Both the position numbers and the translations under genes were made by a program. The notes below the pieces were generated by a model. The model saw nothing but the letters and a program-made list of their open reading frames with translations, was not told where the DNA came from and searched no databases. From Isoetes taiwanensis (Eukaryota > Streptophyta > Lycopodiopsida > Isoetales > Isoetaceae), in contig JAJEKV010000054.1 of NCBI GenBank assembly GCA_021234155.1, positions 1,242,001 through 1,306,000 of the forward strand: DNA of 64,000 nt, read 5' to 3'. Shown piece by piece: positions 34,105-46,298 of this stretch (position 1 is its first letter; each line of letters begins with the position of its first letter).

Positions 34105-36077
34105 GGATGTATTTGATGAGGCATACTAATTAGTATATCTAGAGTGCGCATACGCTTAAACTAATTTTGATGCCTAATTCCAATGGTTTAGACCCATATG
34201 TCATATATTTCTTAATATATTATATGTTTTCTTGTAGTATCATATTCTGCTCGACATGCAAGCCTCGAGACAACCCATTTTAGGGTTATGTGTTGGGAAA
34301 TTATTGGATTCTTTCAGCATCCGACAGTGTCTCCAGAAGAACCGCACCAGCACAGGTGCCCGAACACCCTATTTTTCCTTTAGGCGGGCATGCAGCCTTC
34401 TTGCAATAATGTTTTAGGGTTACTGCTTCTTATGAACAGAATACAACCAAGCCCCGATTTTCAGCTTCTTGTAAGCGGGTTTACACAAGCAATACTGAGG
34501 ATTTGACTGTTTGGACCGTTTGTTGCTGTGCTTTGAGAGGGTGCAGAATGGAGCCGCTTGGAGTTCCAACAGCAAAAGGTAATTAATGCATGGCCTTCGA
34601 TTTCCCTCTTGGAATGTTTCTTGAGCTTTTTTTATCCCCGAAATTGGTGCATCCCTCTTCCAATCAGGCATGTTATAGGTCGAAAGGCCAACACCCCTTA
34701 AATCCATGGGATCCTCCAAATGGCCTGTTCAAATCTTTTAGGTATCGAATCCAAATTCTTCTTCTCTCTGTTGTTGCTCCCTTAGTTCCCTCCCGTCCCT
34801 TTGCAAATGCAGATCGTGTCATGGCTGCCCGTCGTAATGACCCATCCGGATTGTTAACTATCTTCGAGGTTACATGTCAATGGAATACCTGGTTTTGGCG
34901 ACTAAGGAACAAAGACATCTTATTGTGTGAATCCAAAGTGCCCAGTGTGAATTTATTGTGTGAATGACATTCTTTGACCTGCATAGGTGAATCAACATGG
35001 CCCATTCTAAAGTAGGCTTCATTGGACTTGGCGCAATGGTGCCTAATCCACCTTTGTTATTGCAAACATTTGTCTTCAATTCTTGGGAGCTTATCTTCAA
35101 TTCTTGGGAGCGCAGAAAAGTTTGTTTGTTTAAGTAACTGGGACTTGACTTCGCTCTTCTGCTATCATCATCAGTCTTTAGCAAAGTACGATCGCCTATG
35201 CTTCTCCCCGATCAAATGCACACCATGATTCTCCTAATCAAATGCACAACGCCAGGGATTCAAGCTCTTCAAGTGGCAAATCGTCTTCTGCAAATGGCAG
35301 TCGGCAACAAACCAGGTTAGGAAGCGGAAGCTTTTGCAGGTTGTGCAACACAAGAGCAAGCTCTGAAACATATTTGAGGAAATTTAGGTGGTCAAAGTAC
35401 AAGGCAAAAGCAAGTCGCTTTTCATATGGCAAGCTATTGCACACAATTACTTTGCAAGTGCTTTGGTAAAACCTTAAGTTCGATTCTTCATTTGCCAATT
35501 TATTACGGATGGTGGTATGAAATTGTAGAACATTCGGGCACCTATGGTGGACCTATGGTGGAGACCTAGATCGATGCTATTGTCATCTTTGAAGGTAAGA
35601 TTTGTGTGTTTCACCATTTTTGAGATCTCTTAATATTGTTATTCATTTCTTTTATTTCATTGTTCACACATTGTTTGGCGTGAATTCAACCAATATTTGC
35701 GTGGCTTTTAATTTTTTAACTCTATTAGAATGTGAAAGCTCTTGTTGTGTTGACAATCGATAAAACATTGACACATTTATTGCTTTGAAACAAGCTACAA
35801 AAGTTTCTCATGAGCAAACAAGTTGGAGAGGTTATTGTACAGGCAGGTTGGTTTATTATTAGACACAATGAAATGGTGTATTCTCAAATTTAATATAATT
35901 GTTCAAGTGCATAATTTACAAATATGTTTAGTTTGGAGACTCCACTATTATAATAAATTAACATTATTAACATAAACACATAACACATATTGCTACATGT
36001 TTTAAATGTCTTTTTTTATTCTCACGTCACTTTTTTTTTTTTTTATGGCCCAAGGGCCAAAAAAATTTTAGTATAAT
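34105..36077. other. No recognised gene
   Basis: No coding evidence that I trust. There is a short direct duplication CAATTCTTGGGAGC at 35077/35098 and an AT-rich lead-in to the foldback element. Confidence 0.4.
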
Positions 36078-36526
36078 AACCAACACATAACTACCATTGA
36101 CATTAATTAATATAACCATTGGATCCAACACATTTAAATTAAAATCCCCCTTAAACCCCCTTTGGTTTGGGTGCATATTCACACGCTGGGGTGACGTAGG
36201 GGCGAGAGAGCCCTCATAATTGTATTTTGACGCGTCTGAAATCAACACCATATAGTATTCCGGTTGAAATCTTATAGTATTTTGCGAATCTTATTATACA
36301 GTATAGCAAATCTTGTACTTGCATACCCCACAAACGAGGAATTTTACGTACGGTGTAGATTATGGAATAAGGGGCGAATATGCCAATCCGACAGCTCTCG
36401 ATGCCCGGAGTCACCCCCCGTGTGAATATGCACCCAAACCAAAGGGGGTTTAAGGGGGATTTTAATTTAAATGTGTTGGATCCAATGGTTATATTAATTA
36501 ATGTCAATGGTAGTTATGTGTTGGTT
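36078..36526. mobile_element. 449-bp foldback / MITE-like element
   Basis: Left arm 36078-36195 and right arm 36410-36526 are near-perfect inverted repeats of about 118 bp (ends AACCAACACATAACTACC and its complement); the main difference is CTGGGG versus CCCCCC-type sequence at the inner edge. The 214-bp centre has no coding sequence. No convincing target duplication borders the arms. A transcript could form a 118-bp duplex and be a siRNA source. Confidence 0.85.
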
Positions 36527-39363
36527 CTTTGAAGAAACCTTTTTCCTACTATCTCAACACAGTCCACCATTAGAGCAATAAGGCTGGCAGCTCTAAACCA
36601 CTATTGATGTTATTGCAAGCATAGCAATGTTTGTCCTTCAGCTCAATTCTAAAGCTGTATTGATGAAATAGAGATTCCCACAAAGTCATCACTTATAGCT
36701 TGTCATGGTAGCAGTGTATGGGATCCTATAGTATAAGCACAACTTCACCAAAAATTCCTCTACTGCACTGTTGATGCAAATCACTTTCTCATCCTTTCAT
36801 GTTAATCTGGAAACCACCATTCTTTGCATTATTACATTCATGTTGTCCATATCATCCGTCTGTAGTCGATGTTCTTTGTTACAGTGTTCCACTGCAGTAG
36901 CTTCATAAGAAATCTGAAAAGCAAAAGAGAGGATGAGGAACAAATAGTAGTGTATGCAATAATAAGTAATCAAAAAGTTTTCATAAAAGGAAACTCGTGC
37001 TTGGCGCAACACCTAATTTACTAGGCTATAATTTCAAATCAAAGCCAACAACGCGATGCGCGCGAGTGAGCGCGCGACACGTTGGCACATTAAAAGTATA
37101 CCAAATATATAATAGTATGCCAAATAAAACTTCTCGCACGCCGAAACAATGGTGTAGAAAGTATGACTAAACTAAATGCATATATTGCAAAAAAAATGAG
37201 CGCCTTTGAGCCATAAGGGAGAAGAAATTGCTGTGATGTATCACTCAACTAATTTTGTTAATGCTACATGCTCCATTTGCCACTTGAAGGAGAAATATGA
37301 AACAACCGAAACTCAATCCCCTCTTATTTCCTAAAGGTTTGAGCCATAAGTGGTATACACCCCATTGATTTTCATTGTCACTATAAGTGCATCTTTCAAT
37401 CCACAACATGGTAGCAACAAATCAATTTGACCTTCTTTTTACCTTGTTAAAAGTCTTCTGGTATGCTTTCTGCAAGTTTTTCCTTTGAGGAAAAGAATGG
37501 TGCTATATTAATTATAACAACATACATAAGTTAGGCAAAAAACCTTCAAACTATAAACAGAGAAGATCTCTGATATACATGTAGAACCTGGCAATTACCA
37601 CAATCTCACAGCAAAACCAAGTGCCTATCAAGTTGATTCCACATCTACCATCAGCTATAAGATTCTACTTATTATTAAGGTTTTTAGGATTCTTATATGC
37701 ACATGACATTAGCTCTAATGAAATAGTTATTTGATTGAGAGATTGATTGTGGATTTAGATGTGTAGACATAGATTGAATGTTTGGAATGTTGAATGATCA
37801 AGTTTTTTATAGAGGAAGAATTGATTTATTAGTTGGGGCTCAATACTGATTTAGTTATTGTAGTTTGGTTGATTTCAAAAGTAATTTGACTGGTTAGTCA
37901 ATTTGAAAAGTAACAACCTTAAATTCCAAAAAATCCAATGTGCCTCAAATATAAAAATAACCACCTTAGATTCACGTAAGAATAATGTGCCTGCATGAAC
38001 ACAAAGTTAAAATTAGAAAACTCAAATCTTAAGCAGAGATCCTCAATTGTAATGTCTCTAGACTGGGACCATTCCTGATCCATGGACCAGAACTGGCCCA
38101 CATGACCTCTGCCACTTAAACCCATGTAACTCACGAAAGAAATTTCAATTTTATAATATACCACCATCATTTGAGTCTTCACTTGTTTCTTAATGACCTC
38201 TGAGAATTTCAAGACCAATGGGGTCACCTATGCATTGTGGTGATTGCTCAAATGTTGGAGAATTTGGCAATTTCTGCACCAGTCCAGAACTACCTTCTTC
38301 GATATTTCTAGCATAAAGTGACCTAAACCTTGCTAAAGTTGAAGGTATTTGCTTGTTTATCATAGAAAACATTGAGTTTTATGTTCCCGTGTTTTCTTGC
38401 TATCATCTGACATCGGTGGAAGCCGCCAAACCCTATTTTGATCAAAAAAACTGCTTGAGGTTCAAGAATTATTTCTCTCTCATTATAACCAGTTTTGACT
38501 TAATTCTTGTGGCCATGAGTTGCTAACTATACGAGCTATAGTTTCATGATTTTTTGGAGTGTTTATAAGTCATGTTAACCTCAATATTTACTCAAGGAAT
38601 CTACTATACAGAATTCTGGACAAAAGTATATGTTAAAATGCTCCAATAATAACCATCTATAATGCTATGTGGGTAATAAATGATGCATTTTATTTATATC
38701 TACATAGAACATAACTCTTATCAACTTACATATAGTATAACTAGGGTGTAACTATGCAATTTTTGGAATTCAAACATGATGTGCAGCAGCCGGATTAACA
38801 TAGTAGAGCATAAAAAGTTGGGTCAACTCCACAATTATAGGTCCAAAATGCCACAATGATTATAGTTAGTGATGTTTATTGATGAATTCAAGTGAATGTT
38901 GTGAAGTTTAGCCATGAATATATAAACAGACCATATAGCATTTCATATATGCTTCTTTGGTTCATAGAAAGAGACACTACTTTTCCCCAAATATGCCTTT
39001 AAAATAGTTCAAAGTGTGAGAAATGACATATATAAAGATCTTTTATATAGGTTGTATGATCTTATTGAAAAAAATACCATGAAATCTGCTTATTTCTTAC
39101 TAACATAAACTTCATATCTGTGTTACTGCTATAAACCATTGTCATCCAAGTAGATTAATATTACATATAGGTTATCTTTCATGTATATTATATTTTTTAT
39201 GGATGCAACCCTTTCTTGGCAATAGAAATCTCTAGTTGCATGTCAAAGTAACATATTATTTCTAAGGTTTTAATTTATATAAGCACGCATCACCATTTAT
39301 GGTCCACGAGACCAATTGTATAGAGCATATATCTCGCACTAACCTTATCCATTTTGCCCCATA
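36527..39363. other. No recognised gene
   Basis: AT-rich throughout except GCGATGCGCGCGAGTGAGCG near 37053. Short frames such as 37919-38227 (minus) have no recognisable domain. Confidence 0.4.
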
Positions 39364-39526
39364 GAATGCTTCGGTTCTATTGCGCTAGCAATAGAACCGC
39401 CATTCCTTGGATGGGGACGCCACCTCAGCTCCTTCCCATTTTTATAGCCCATTTTTCCTTTTCTTTGGTTATCGGCGTTCTCCTTGGGCTTTTCTCCTAT
39501 CTTACGGTCGCCTCTACCTGGTTTCC
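39364..39526 (+). repeat. Split direct repeat A1
   Basis: 163 bp, starting GAATGCTTCGGTTC and ending CTACCTGGTTTCC; nearly identical to A2 at 45593-45755. It contains a perfect 12-bp stem (39372-39399). Confidence 0.93.
39372..39399 (+). repeat. Perfect hairpin in A repeat
   Basis: CGGTTCTATTGC, loop GCTA, GCAATAGAACCG. The same hairpin occurs in A2 at 45601-45628. It lies 8 bp from the element end, so it may be a recombinase arm site; that role is inference. Confidence 0.8.
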
Positions 39527-39789
39527 TACCTTCAACTAAGCCGGTCGTACCTGAAGAGCTCCACTGTGTGCCTACCGCCTACGTGCCTACCCAAAAAAGC
39601 TTGTTCAAGGTACGATGATCGTGATATTTTTGTTTTTTGTTTTTAATCCTGTTTTCCTTTGTGGTTCGTGTTCGCCTCTTGATTGGGATGCGTTTTTTCG
39701 GAGTCTTGGGCGTCAATCCCCTCCCGGTTATGGCATGGTCAAGGATTTCTTGAGCTTTTCGGTTAGTTGGTTGCTTTCAATTTTGTTCC

Positions 39790-40190
39790 TGTTTTGTTTT
39801 TGATTCAGTTGAATCCAGTTTGCTTGCCACAAACCTGGGTCTTCTTGCTTCCGGAGCCTTTTTGGTTTTTCTGTTTGTCCAGCCTCTGCCCAGGAGTTGT
39901 GGGCGAATCCGGGCCCGTTACTGCCTCCTGCCAGACGGTTTGGCAGTGGGGCATGGGGTGCTTTCGAGTCTGGTCCTGGTTCTGTTTTTTATTCAGTTGA
40001 ATCCGGCTTGGCAATAGCCTGGGTCTTGTTGCTTCCGGAAACCCTTTGGTTTTTTGGTCTGTCCAGCCTCTGCCCTTGAAGTTGTCCAGCCTCTGCCCTT
40101 GAATTGTGGGCGAATCCGGCCCGTTACTACCTCCTGCCAGTCGGTTTGGCAGTGGGGCTTGTATTCGGCTGCCATAGCCCGAGCCTGCTG
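39790..40190 (+). repeat. Two-copy 188-bp tandem repeat in the 5' leader
   Basis: TTCAGTTGAATCC recurs at 39804 and 39992, each followed by CTGGGTCTT-TTGCTTCCGGA, CAGCCTCTGCCC, GGGCGAATCCGG and CGGTTTGGCAGTGGGG. The second copy carries an extra inner duplication of TGTCCAGCCTCTGCCCTTGA. Probably untranslated leader. Confidence 0.75.
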
Positions 40191-40973
40191 CTCCAGTGCT
40201 CAATCCAGCCTCGGCCACCCTCCCTAGCTCCTCTCAGATCTTTTTTCCAGGTCCGTTTTCTTGTATTTCTAATCTGTTGCTCATGTTCCTCCTCGATACT
40301 GTTTCTCCGTCTCTGGGTTGGCTGCAAGATCCGCCTTCGTTGCTTACTCCAGTTACCGTCTCCACCTTCTCTCCTCTCTGCCAGCATCCATCTCCTCTCT
40401 GCCGCCTTCTCTGTTGCCGTCTTTCTCTTTCTCTGCATTCGATTGTTTTTCCCTCTCTGCTTTCCGCCTTCACCGACTTCGTAGCTGCCGCTTCCGTCAC
40501 TTATGAAGCAGGGATACCGGGCCGTCGACCCGGTTTACCCCGCTTGGTTGGGATACGCTGTCCCGCATTCCCCTGGAACCATTGTTTTTTCTTTTTGTTG
40601 GAATGAATTTTCGTTGTTCTTTGAGGTTGTTCTTTGATGTCTTTTTTGTTGGTGTTGTCTTTACCATTTCATTCTCGGGTTTTCTTTTCCGGTTGTTGTT
40701 ATTATTATTTTTGGTCGCAAGCCCCTTTTTCTTTCGCTTCTTTTCTTCCTAATATTGTCCTGTTGGTGCTGTGGGTTCGGTTTTTCTTGCTTCTTTGCTT
40801 TTTCCTCGCTTTTTACGTTTCTCGTCGATTTTTCATTTTATGTTTAGTGGGGTGTGTTACGTTCTCGCTCTGGGCTTAGCATCTTGTGTTGGCATGGATC
40901 TCGTAAAGCGTGTTAATTTTTCCCATTGTTTGTTCTAACATTGTGAATTATGTTTTTTAGACATTTTCACGAT

Positions 40974-42039
40974 ATGGCAGATCAGGACATTCCTAGCACC
41001 TCTCAGGTTTCTTTGCGGGCTCGGAGGGCTAAACGGTCAGCGGCAAACCTTTGCCCATCCACTCCACCTATGCGACGTGCCCGCACCACTGGAGTTTCTA
41101 TTGCCTCTCGGGTGTCTGCTGCATACCCCCGCGGTTTCTCTTGAGCCCATCGGCCCGGTTTTTCCACCGTCCGATGCATCTGCGGTAACTTCACACTCTC
41201 TCCGGTCCTTCTCGAGCTATTTCCTCTGTGTCATTTGCTTCGTGCCTTCCCTTTTTTCCTTTGCCTCTGCGGGTCCCGGCTGTGGGGTTGAGCCACTCTT
41301 TGCCGACCGCTAGTTACCGGCAGTTCCGCCTCTCGGTCCGGTGGATATGGTGCCTCGGCTTTTGCAAACCCTTGATTCTGGATGGCACAGATCCGAGTCT
41401 TCGATCGACACTCCGTCTAACACTAATGTTCATGAGCGATTGAGGTGTTGCGCCAAGAGGTTCGAACGCTCTTCCGCGATCGGTTCCTCGCTTTAAGAGA
41501 GAGTCATCACGCCACCAAGACGAGTTCTGTGTACCCGCGAGTCCAGTTCCTCGAGCTCCATGCTCGTTTGATTGCCTTGTCTCCTCGAGTGCCCGAGGCG
41601 TCGTCCTCCGTTATTGTCGAAGAAGGTAAAAGTACGCCACTTTGCAGGGATGAAGTTCTTGATTATTGCTGACGCGAGGGCTATGATGTCGCCTTGGATT
41701 TTGATGACCACACGGGCCCCCCGCCTTACGACTGCCGATGATTCTAAGAAATTAAAACTAGCTTTCGGCAAATGCATCGTGATCGCCGCCCCCGGCTTCT
41801 AGATCCACCGCCTGCCCCTCTGGCTCCACCTTTTACGCCACACCTCAATCCCCTTTTTTCCTCATCTCGATACGGTCCCGCCATTTTGCACCTTTTGTGG
41901 GCGCCTGGGGCATCGCATTGAAACGTGCCATTCTCGCCCCAACACGGGCTCTCCTGTTGCTCCTCTCCCACCTTTGGTTCCACCCCCGGGTCCTTTGGTG
42001 CCGGCCCCGGCTCCGTTTTTTCCTCGTCCCGGCCCTTGA
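40974..42039 (+). pseudogene. Gag-like region of the PAT element with CCHC knuckle
   Basis: The start at 40974 gives MADQDIPSTSQVSLRARRAK, a basic N-terminus. The frame is then lost and regained several times through 41800. Near the end, 41887-41928 encodes CTFCGRLGHRIETC, an exact C-x2-C-x4-H-x4-C zinc knuckle for nucleic-acid binding, followed by a Pro-rich tail (PPLVPPPGPLVPAPAPF) and a TGA at 42037. Its position before the reverse transcriptase and the knuckle identify it as Gag. At least two frameshifts make this copy non-functional unless the breaks are sequence errors. Confidence 0.7.
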
Positions 42040-42348
42040 ATCTTAGTTTGCCCTTGCATATTTCCCCCCTGTTGTCATGGATTCTCGACATTAATAAAAA
42101 TTTTGGTCCTTTTTTCAGTATTGTTATTTTTTCGTGTGATATAGACTTGAGTGAGTTAAGTTATGTGCTATCAGGCGGCTGTGGTTGTTTTCCTTGTCTA
42201 ATTTTTTCTTGGATATGTTGCGTTTTTTGCTTACAATTAGATGGTTTCGGTTTTGTTAACTATAGTAGGATGTTAATTGTCTTACTCGGCATTGTAGTTG
42301 GGATGTTTGTCGTCTAGTTTCTTTGGGATTTATGCTTTGTTGTGACCA

Positions 42349-44434
42349 TTGTGTTTTGTGTTAGCTTTGGGGTTTTTTGTCTTGTCCTCGGTTATCCACT
42401 CGACTAACTTGGTTGTGTTTTCTTTTTGGCAACATAACTTGCGGTTTGTACCGGGTTTTTCAGAATGTGCTCCGATCACCTCCATCATCCCTCATCTTGG
42501 CATCGACCCTCCCCTGGCGGCGATTTGGCTTACCTTACGTGGTCCTAAATCGCCTCGGTCCGCTTTTCCTTTCGGCGGTCTATCATTCCTCCGCAGCCGG
42601 GTTTTGCATTGGATCCAGTTTGGTTATCGCCTTCCTTGGTCATCTTCTCGTCCATCTGTTGCTTTTTCCGCCCGAAATCACTCTTCTTTGTCTGCCCACA
42701 TGGACTTTGCACTCGGCGGTAGTCTCGATCTTTTTCGCGTCACAGTGCGGCGTCCCATCCTCTCACGCCCTTTCTTTTGCTCCCCCCTTGGCGTTGTTCC
42801 CAAAGGCATGAACAAGTTTAAGCCTTATCCTTGACTTCGATGTTTGAACTCTTTCTTGGCCGATCCCCTTCCTTCCGATATGAGTCTCTTGAGCTGCTTT
42901 CACATTTATATATGCGCCTAATGATTTTCTCTTTTGCGGTCGACCTTAAGTCCAGTTATCACCATGTCTCTATTTGGCCTCCTCCACCGCACTTTTTTGG
43001 GTTTTGAGCTCGAGGGTCGTTTTTACGTCTTTAATGTCCTCCCCTTTGGTCTTGCTTCTGCTCCCTTTGTCTTTAGCAAATTAGTTAGGCCGATTAGTTC
43101 GGTTTTGGCGAGGTCAGGGTATTCGTTGTTTGCCCTATGTCGATGATATTTTGTTTCTTTGCCAGTCCCTTCCTGAGTCTCTCCAGATTCGCGTCATTGC
43201 CGACTTGCAGCAGGCCGGTTTTCTCTTGGCATGGAAAAAGTGTCGTTTTCATTTCTCACACCGCACAATCTTTTTAGGCTTCATAATTGATGCACAGGAG
43301 GGTTTCTTTCGCATTTCTCAGGCTAAAAAGGAGCGGGTTTTGTCTCTTTGTTCTACCCTGTTAGCCTCCCAGTATGTCACCCCTCGCCATATTGCTCGGT
43401 TTCTTGGTTTTATCCATCTCTGCGCCTAGTCACAGGGCCATTTGTGTCTTGCCTTAACTTGGGGCCTCCATTCCAGATTCACGTGATCTTTGACCTTTGG
43501 GATACTCCTCTCCTGCTGTCCCCTCTTGCGTCACGGAAATCCAGCTTTAGGGAGGCTTTATCAGATCATTTCGGCCAGAGCCTGTTTGGCCCCCACTTTG
43601 TGCTCAAATCTACCTTGGGTTTTGATGCTAGCGATGAGGGATGGGGCGGCCCGGCTTTCCGTCTGGTTCTCAGCTTCTCTCCTTCTCTGGTGTTTTCTCT
43701 GCAGATGATCGCCTCCAATCTTCCACTTGGCGCGAACTCTTTGCTCTTTTTCAGATCTTGCAGCGGTGTGCTCCGTTACTGGCTGCATCCCGCGTCATAG
43801 CTTCATGGGGATAACCGAATGTGTTTTTCTATTCAGTGGCGGTTCACGATCTCCGACACTTCATCTTTTGCTTCTAGAAGTACTAATTTTTTGCTATCAG
43901 TATCATATTCAGTTGGAGCCGGTATGGGTTCCACGATTGGAGAATGAGTGGGCTGATTATCTTTCCAAGATCCGGGCCTTTGATGAGTTTTCCTTATCTC
44001 CCTCTGTTTTTCATCTCTTGGAGGCGCGCTGGGGCCCTCATCATGTGGATCGTTTTGCTAGCCCTTCTAATGCCTTGCTGCCAGTTTTCAATACTAAGGA
44101 TTGTTACCCTCACCGGATTGCCCCTGATGCGCTATCTTATGATTGGCATTTGTTCAATAACTACTGCTTTCCTCCGCCTGCCTTGATTCCCGAAGTGTTG
44201 CACCACGCCCGTCTTTGCAGAGCACGGCTTACACTAGTTGTTTTTGCTTGGCCTTCTGCACCTTGGTGGCCGTTGCTTGCTGTCGATTCCTTGTCTTGGC
44301 AGCCCTTTGTTCACGATGCAGTTTTCTTTCATGAATTCACACATGCCTTACTCCCTTCGCTCTCTTCTCGCATCGCGGGTTCTCGCCGGCATGCCGCATT
44401 ATTTGCCTTACGTTGTAATTTTTCCATTGAATAG
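42349..44434 (+). pseudogene. Reverse transcriptase / RNase H of the PAT element, frameshifted
   Basis: In order: GVVPKGMNKFK (finger region), FLGFELEGRFYVFNVLPFGL with ASAPFVFSK (RT motif B region), LPYVDDILFL (catalytic YVDD at 43136-43147), HRTIFLGFIID and TPRHIARFLGFI (thumb), then an RNase H segment ending VPRLENEWADYLSK, and the DIRS-type tail HVDRFASPSNALLPVF. Frame changes occur near 42835, 42930, just before YVDD (43120-43135), around 43430 and near 43800. The polymerase would be primed on a circular intermediate in this order of elements. Catalytic residues that I can read are intact; the breaks are single-base. Confidence 0.85.
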
Positions 44435-44512
44435 ATGTTTCTTGGTTTTGCGTCTAGTGAGTTTTTGGTTTGTTTAGTTCTAGGTTATATATTTTGATAA
44501 TTTAGAGGTTGG

Positions 44513-45541
44513 TTGCATTGGTTGATTGTTGAGACTTGTTTTAGGTTTTTTGACTATTGTGTTTTTTGTCTTGTTTTTCCAGATATCTTACCTTTCTTCG
44601 ACGATCCCTCTTTGCCCTTCTTTGCCTCAGCATTGGTGTCTGTCCTCCAGTCCCGTGCATCGTCTACATTGCTCAGTTATTCCTCCGCCTGGCTATCTTT
44701 TCGTCATTGGTGCAGCTCCCAGCAGGTTACAGCACTACCTGCTTCCTCCCTTCATGTCGCCGCGTTTTTTTCCTCGTTGGTATCTGCTCGTCGCAGTCCT
44801 AATTCCATAGGTATCGCGTCTGCTGCTATCGCCTTTTTTCATGGCTTGGTCAACTTCCCGTCTCCTTGCTCTGCGCCCCTTCCTACCCTAGTTCGTCAAG
44901 CGGCCCCACGTGTCCATAGCCCATCACAGGTGCGTCTACCATTGACTGCGGCCCACGTTCGCCAAGTCATTTCAGTACTTGCCCCGTCACAAGCCCATTG
45001 GCGTGGTATTATGAAAGCATGCCTTGTCACCATCTGCTTTGCTGGTTTCCTTCGTATCTCTGAGGCCTTGCATCTGAATTGGCGCGATCTTTCATTTTTT
45101 CCCGATCATGTCCAGTTGTTTATCCGCAAATCCAAGTGCGACCAAGCTGCTGCCGGTCAGGAAGTCCTCATTGCTCGCACCTTTTCTCCCTCCTGTCCGG
45201 TGATGTTACTGCAACGTTTATTGTCTGCCTGTGGTTTTCGCACCGTTGATCCACCGTCAGGTGGTCCGCTTTTTCGCTCCTCCTTAGCTTCATCTCGCCC
45301 GTTGTCTTATGCCGCTGCCCGCTCCTGGTGGTTTGAGTCTTTGCGTTTGATCGGCTTGGAGCCTCGAGCGTTTGGCACCCATGCCGGACGTAGGGGGGGC
45401 GCCACCGCCGCTGCTGCTTCTTCCGTCCCTTCAGACATTGTCCGTTCCCATGGACGTTGGCGCTCTGCCTCCTCCCATTCGCGCTATATTCTTCCCAATG
45501 TTCAGGAGCGGCTCATTGTGTCTCGCCACCTTGGTCTTTGA
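44513..45541 (+). CDS. Tyrosine recombinase (integrase) of the PAT element
   Basis: An uninterrupted frame of 342 codons; the true start may be further in, because the first 25 residues are hydrophobic and unlike a recombinase. A SAM-like N-terminal helix bundle (STLLSYSSAWLSFRHWC) is followed by the catalytic domain: R181 in FAGFLRISEAL, H290-x-x-R293 in FGTHAGRRGGAT, H313 in RSHGRWRS and nucleophile Y325 in SHSRYILPN. This is the full R-H-R-H-Y set of tyrosine recombinases. It would insert a double-stranded circular copy without target duplication. It ends 17 bp before the B1 repeat. Of the element's three genes it is the only one still open, so either it decayed less by chance or it was selected longer. 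Confidence 0.88.
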   Translation: MHWLIVETCFRFFDYCVFCLVFPDILPFFDDPSLPFFASALVSVLQSRASSTLLSYSSAWLSFRHWCSSQQVTALPASSLHVAAFFSSLVSARRSPNSIGIASAAIAFFHGLVNFPSPCSAPLPTLVRQAAPRVHSPSQVRLPLTAAHVRQVISVLAPSQAHWRGIMKACLVTICFAGFLRISEALHLNWRDLSFFPDHVQLFIRKSKCDQAAAGQEVLIARTFSPSCPVMLLQRLLSACGFRTVDPPSGGPLFRSSLASSRPLSYAAARSWWFESLRLIGLEPRAFGTHAGRRGGATAAAASSVPSDIVRSHGRWRSASSHSRYILPNVQERLIVSRHLGL

Positions 45542-45558
45542 GGTAGGTTCCTCTTCTA

Positions 45559-45597
45559 TCGGCCACTTGTTGTGTCTTAGGACCCATCCTAGGAATG
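45559..45597 (+). repeat. Split direct repeat B1
   Basis: TCGGCCACTTGTTGTGTCTT followed by AGGACCCATCCTAGGAATG; identical over 38 bp to B2. It overlaps A2 by GAATG, as in the classical B1A2 junction. Confidence 0.9.
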
Positions 45598-45755
45598 CTT
45601 CGGTTCTATTGCGCTAGCAATAGAACCGCCATTCCTTGGATGGGGACGCCACCTCAGCTCCTTCCCCTTTTTATAGCCCATTTTTCCTTTTCTTTGGTTA
45701 TCGGCGTTCTCCTTGGGCTTTTCTCCTATCTTACGGTCGCCTCTACCTGGTTTCC
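45593..45755 (+). repeat. Split direct repeat A2
   Basis: Copy of A1, differing at about two positions (CCCCTTTTT versus CCCATTTTT). Followed by the element's unique 3' region. Confidence 0.92.
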
Positions 45756-46201
45756 CGCCCCCCCTCCCTCTTAGTCGGTTTTGCATGACTTGACGGTTTG
45801 TTTGATCTCTTTATTCACTCTCGGCGTGGCCTTTGTCGCCTCCGAGGCGGTACCAACCGGTTTTTTCTGTCATTTGGTTTTTGTCTTCTTAAATCTGGGT
45901 TGGTCGACCAGTGCTATTCTCTCGGCGTGGCCTGGCCTGCGGCCTCCGGAAGTTGTCTTTCCATCATATCGGCATCGATCCCGCCCTTTGTTTCATTTCT
46001 GACGATCTAACGGGTTATGTTGTCCAGGTCCCTTTTTTCAGGTGGCAGGGCTCGCAGTGCACAAGCCAGACGCAGGGGTACTTGTTCCTGGGACGTTGGG
46101 CATCGATCGTCTTCCATTGATATCGTCTTCTTTTGTGTTATAGTCTTCAGTTTTCATCATGCTCTCGATGATTGTCTAGTTTCGGAGCATTTAGGGTTCA
46201 T

Positions 46202-46222
46202 TTTTTTTTTTTTTTTTTTTTT
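46202..46222 (+). repeat. Poly(T) run inside the PAT element
   Basis: About 21 consecutive T between A2 and B2; no clear role. Confidence 0.85.
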
Positions 46223-46298
46223 CAATTTATCTATCCCTAGTGAGGGATCCATTTGTACTCAGTGTTTTTTCAAAGCTCAATGAGAACACCACTTCACT

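Noticed and set aside
41862-42091. Gly-rich protein on the minus strand
   Set aside because: It is the antisense of the Pro-rich tail of the PAT element's Gag.
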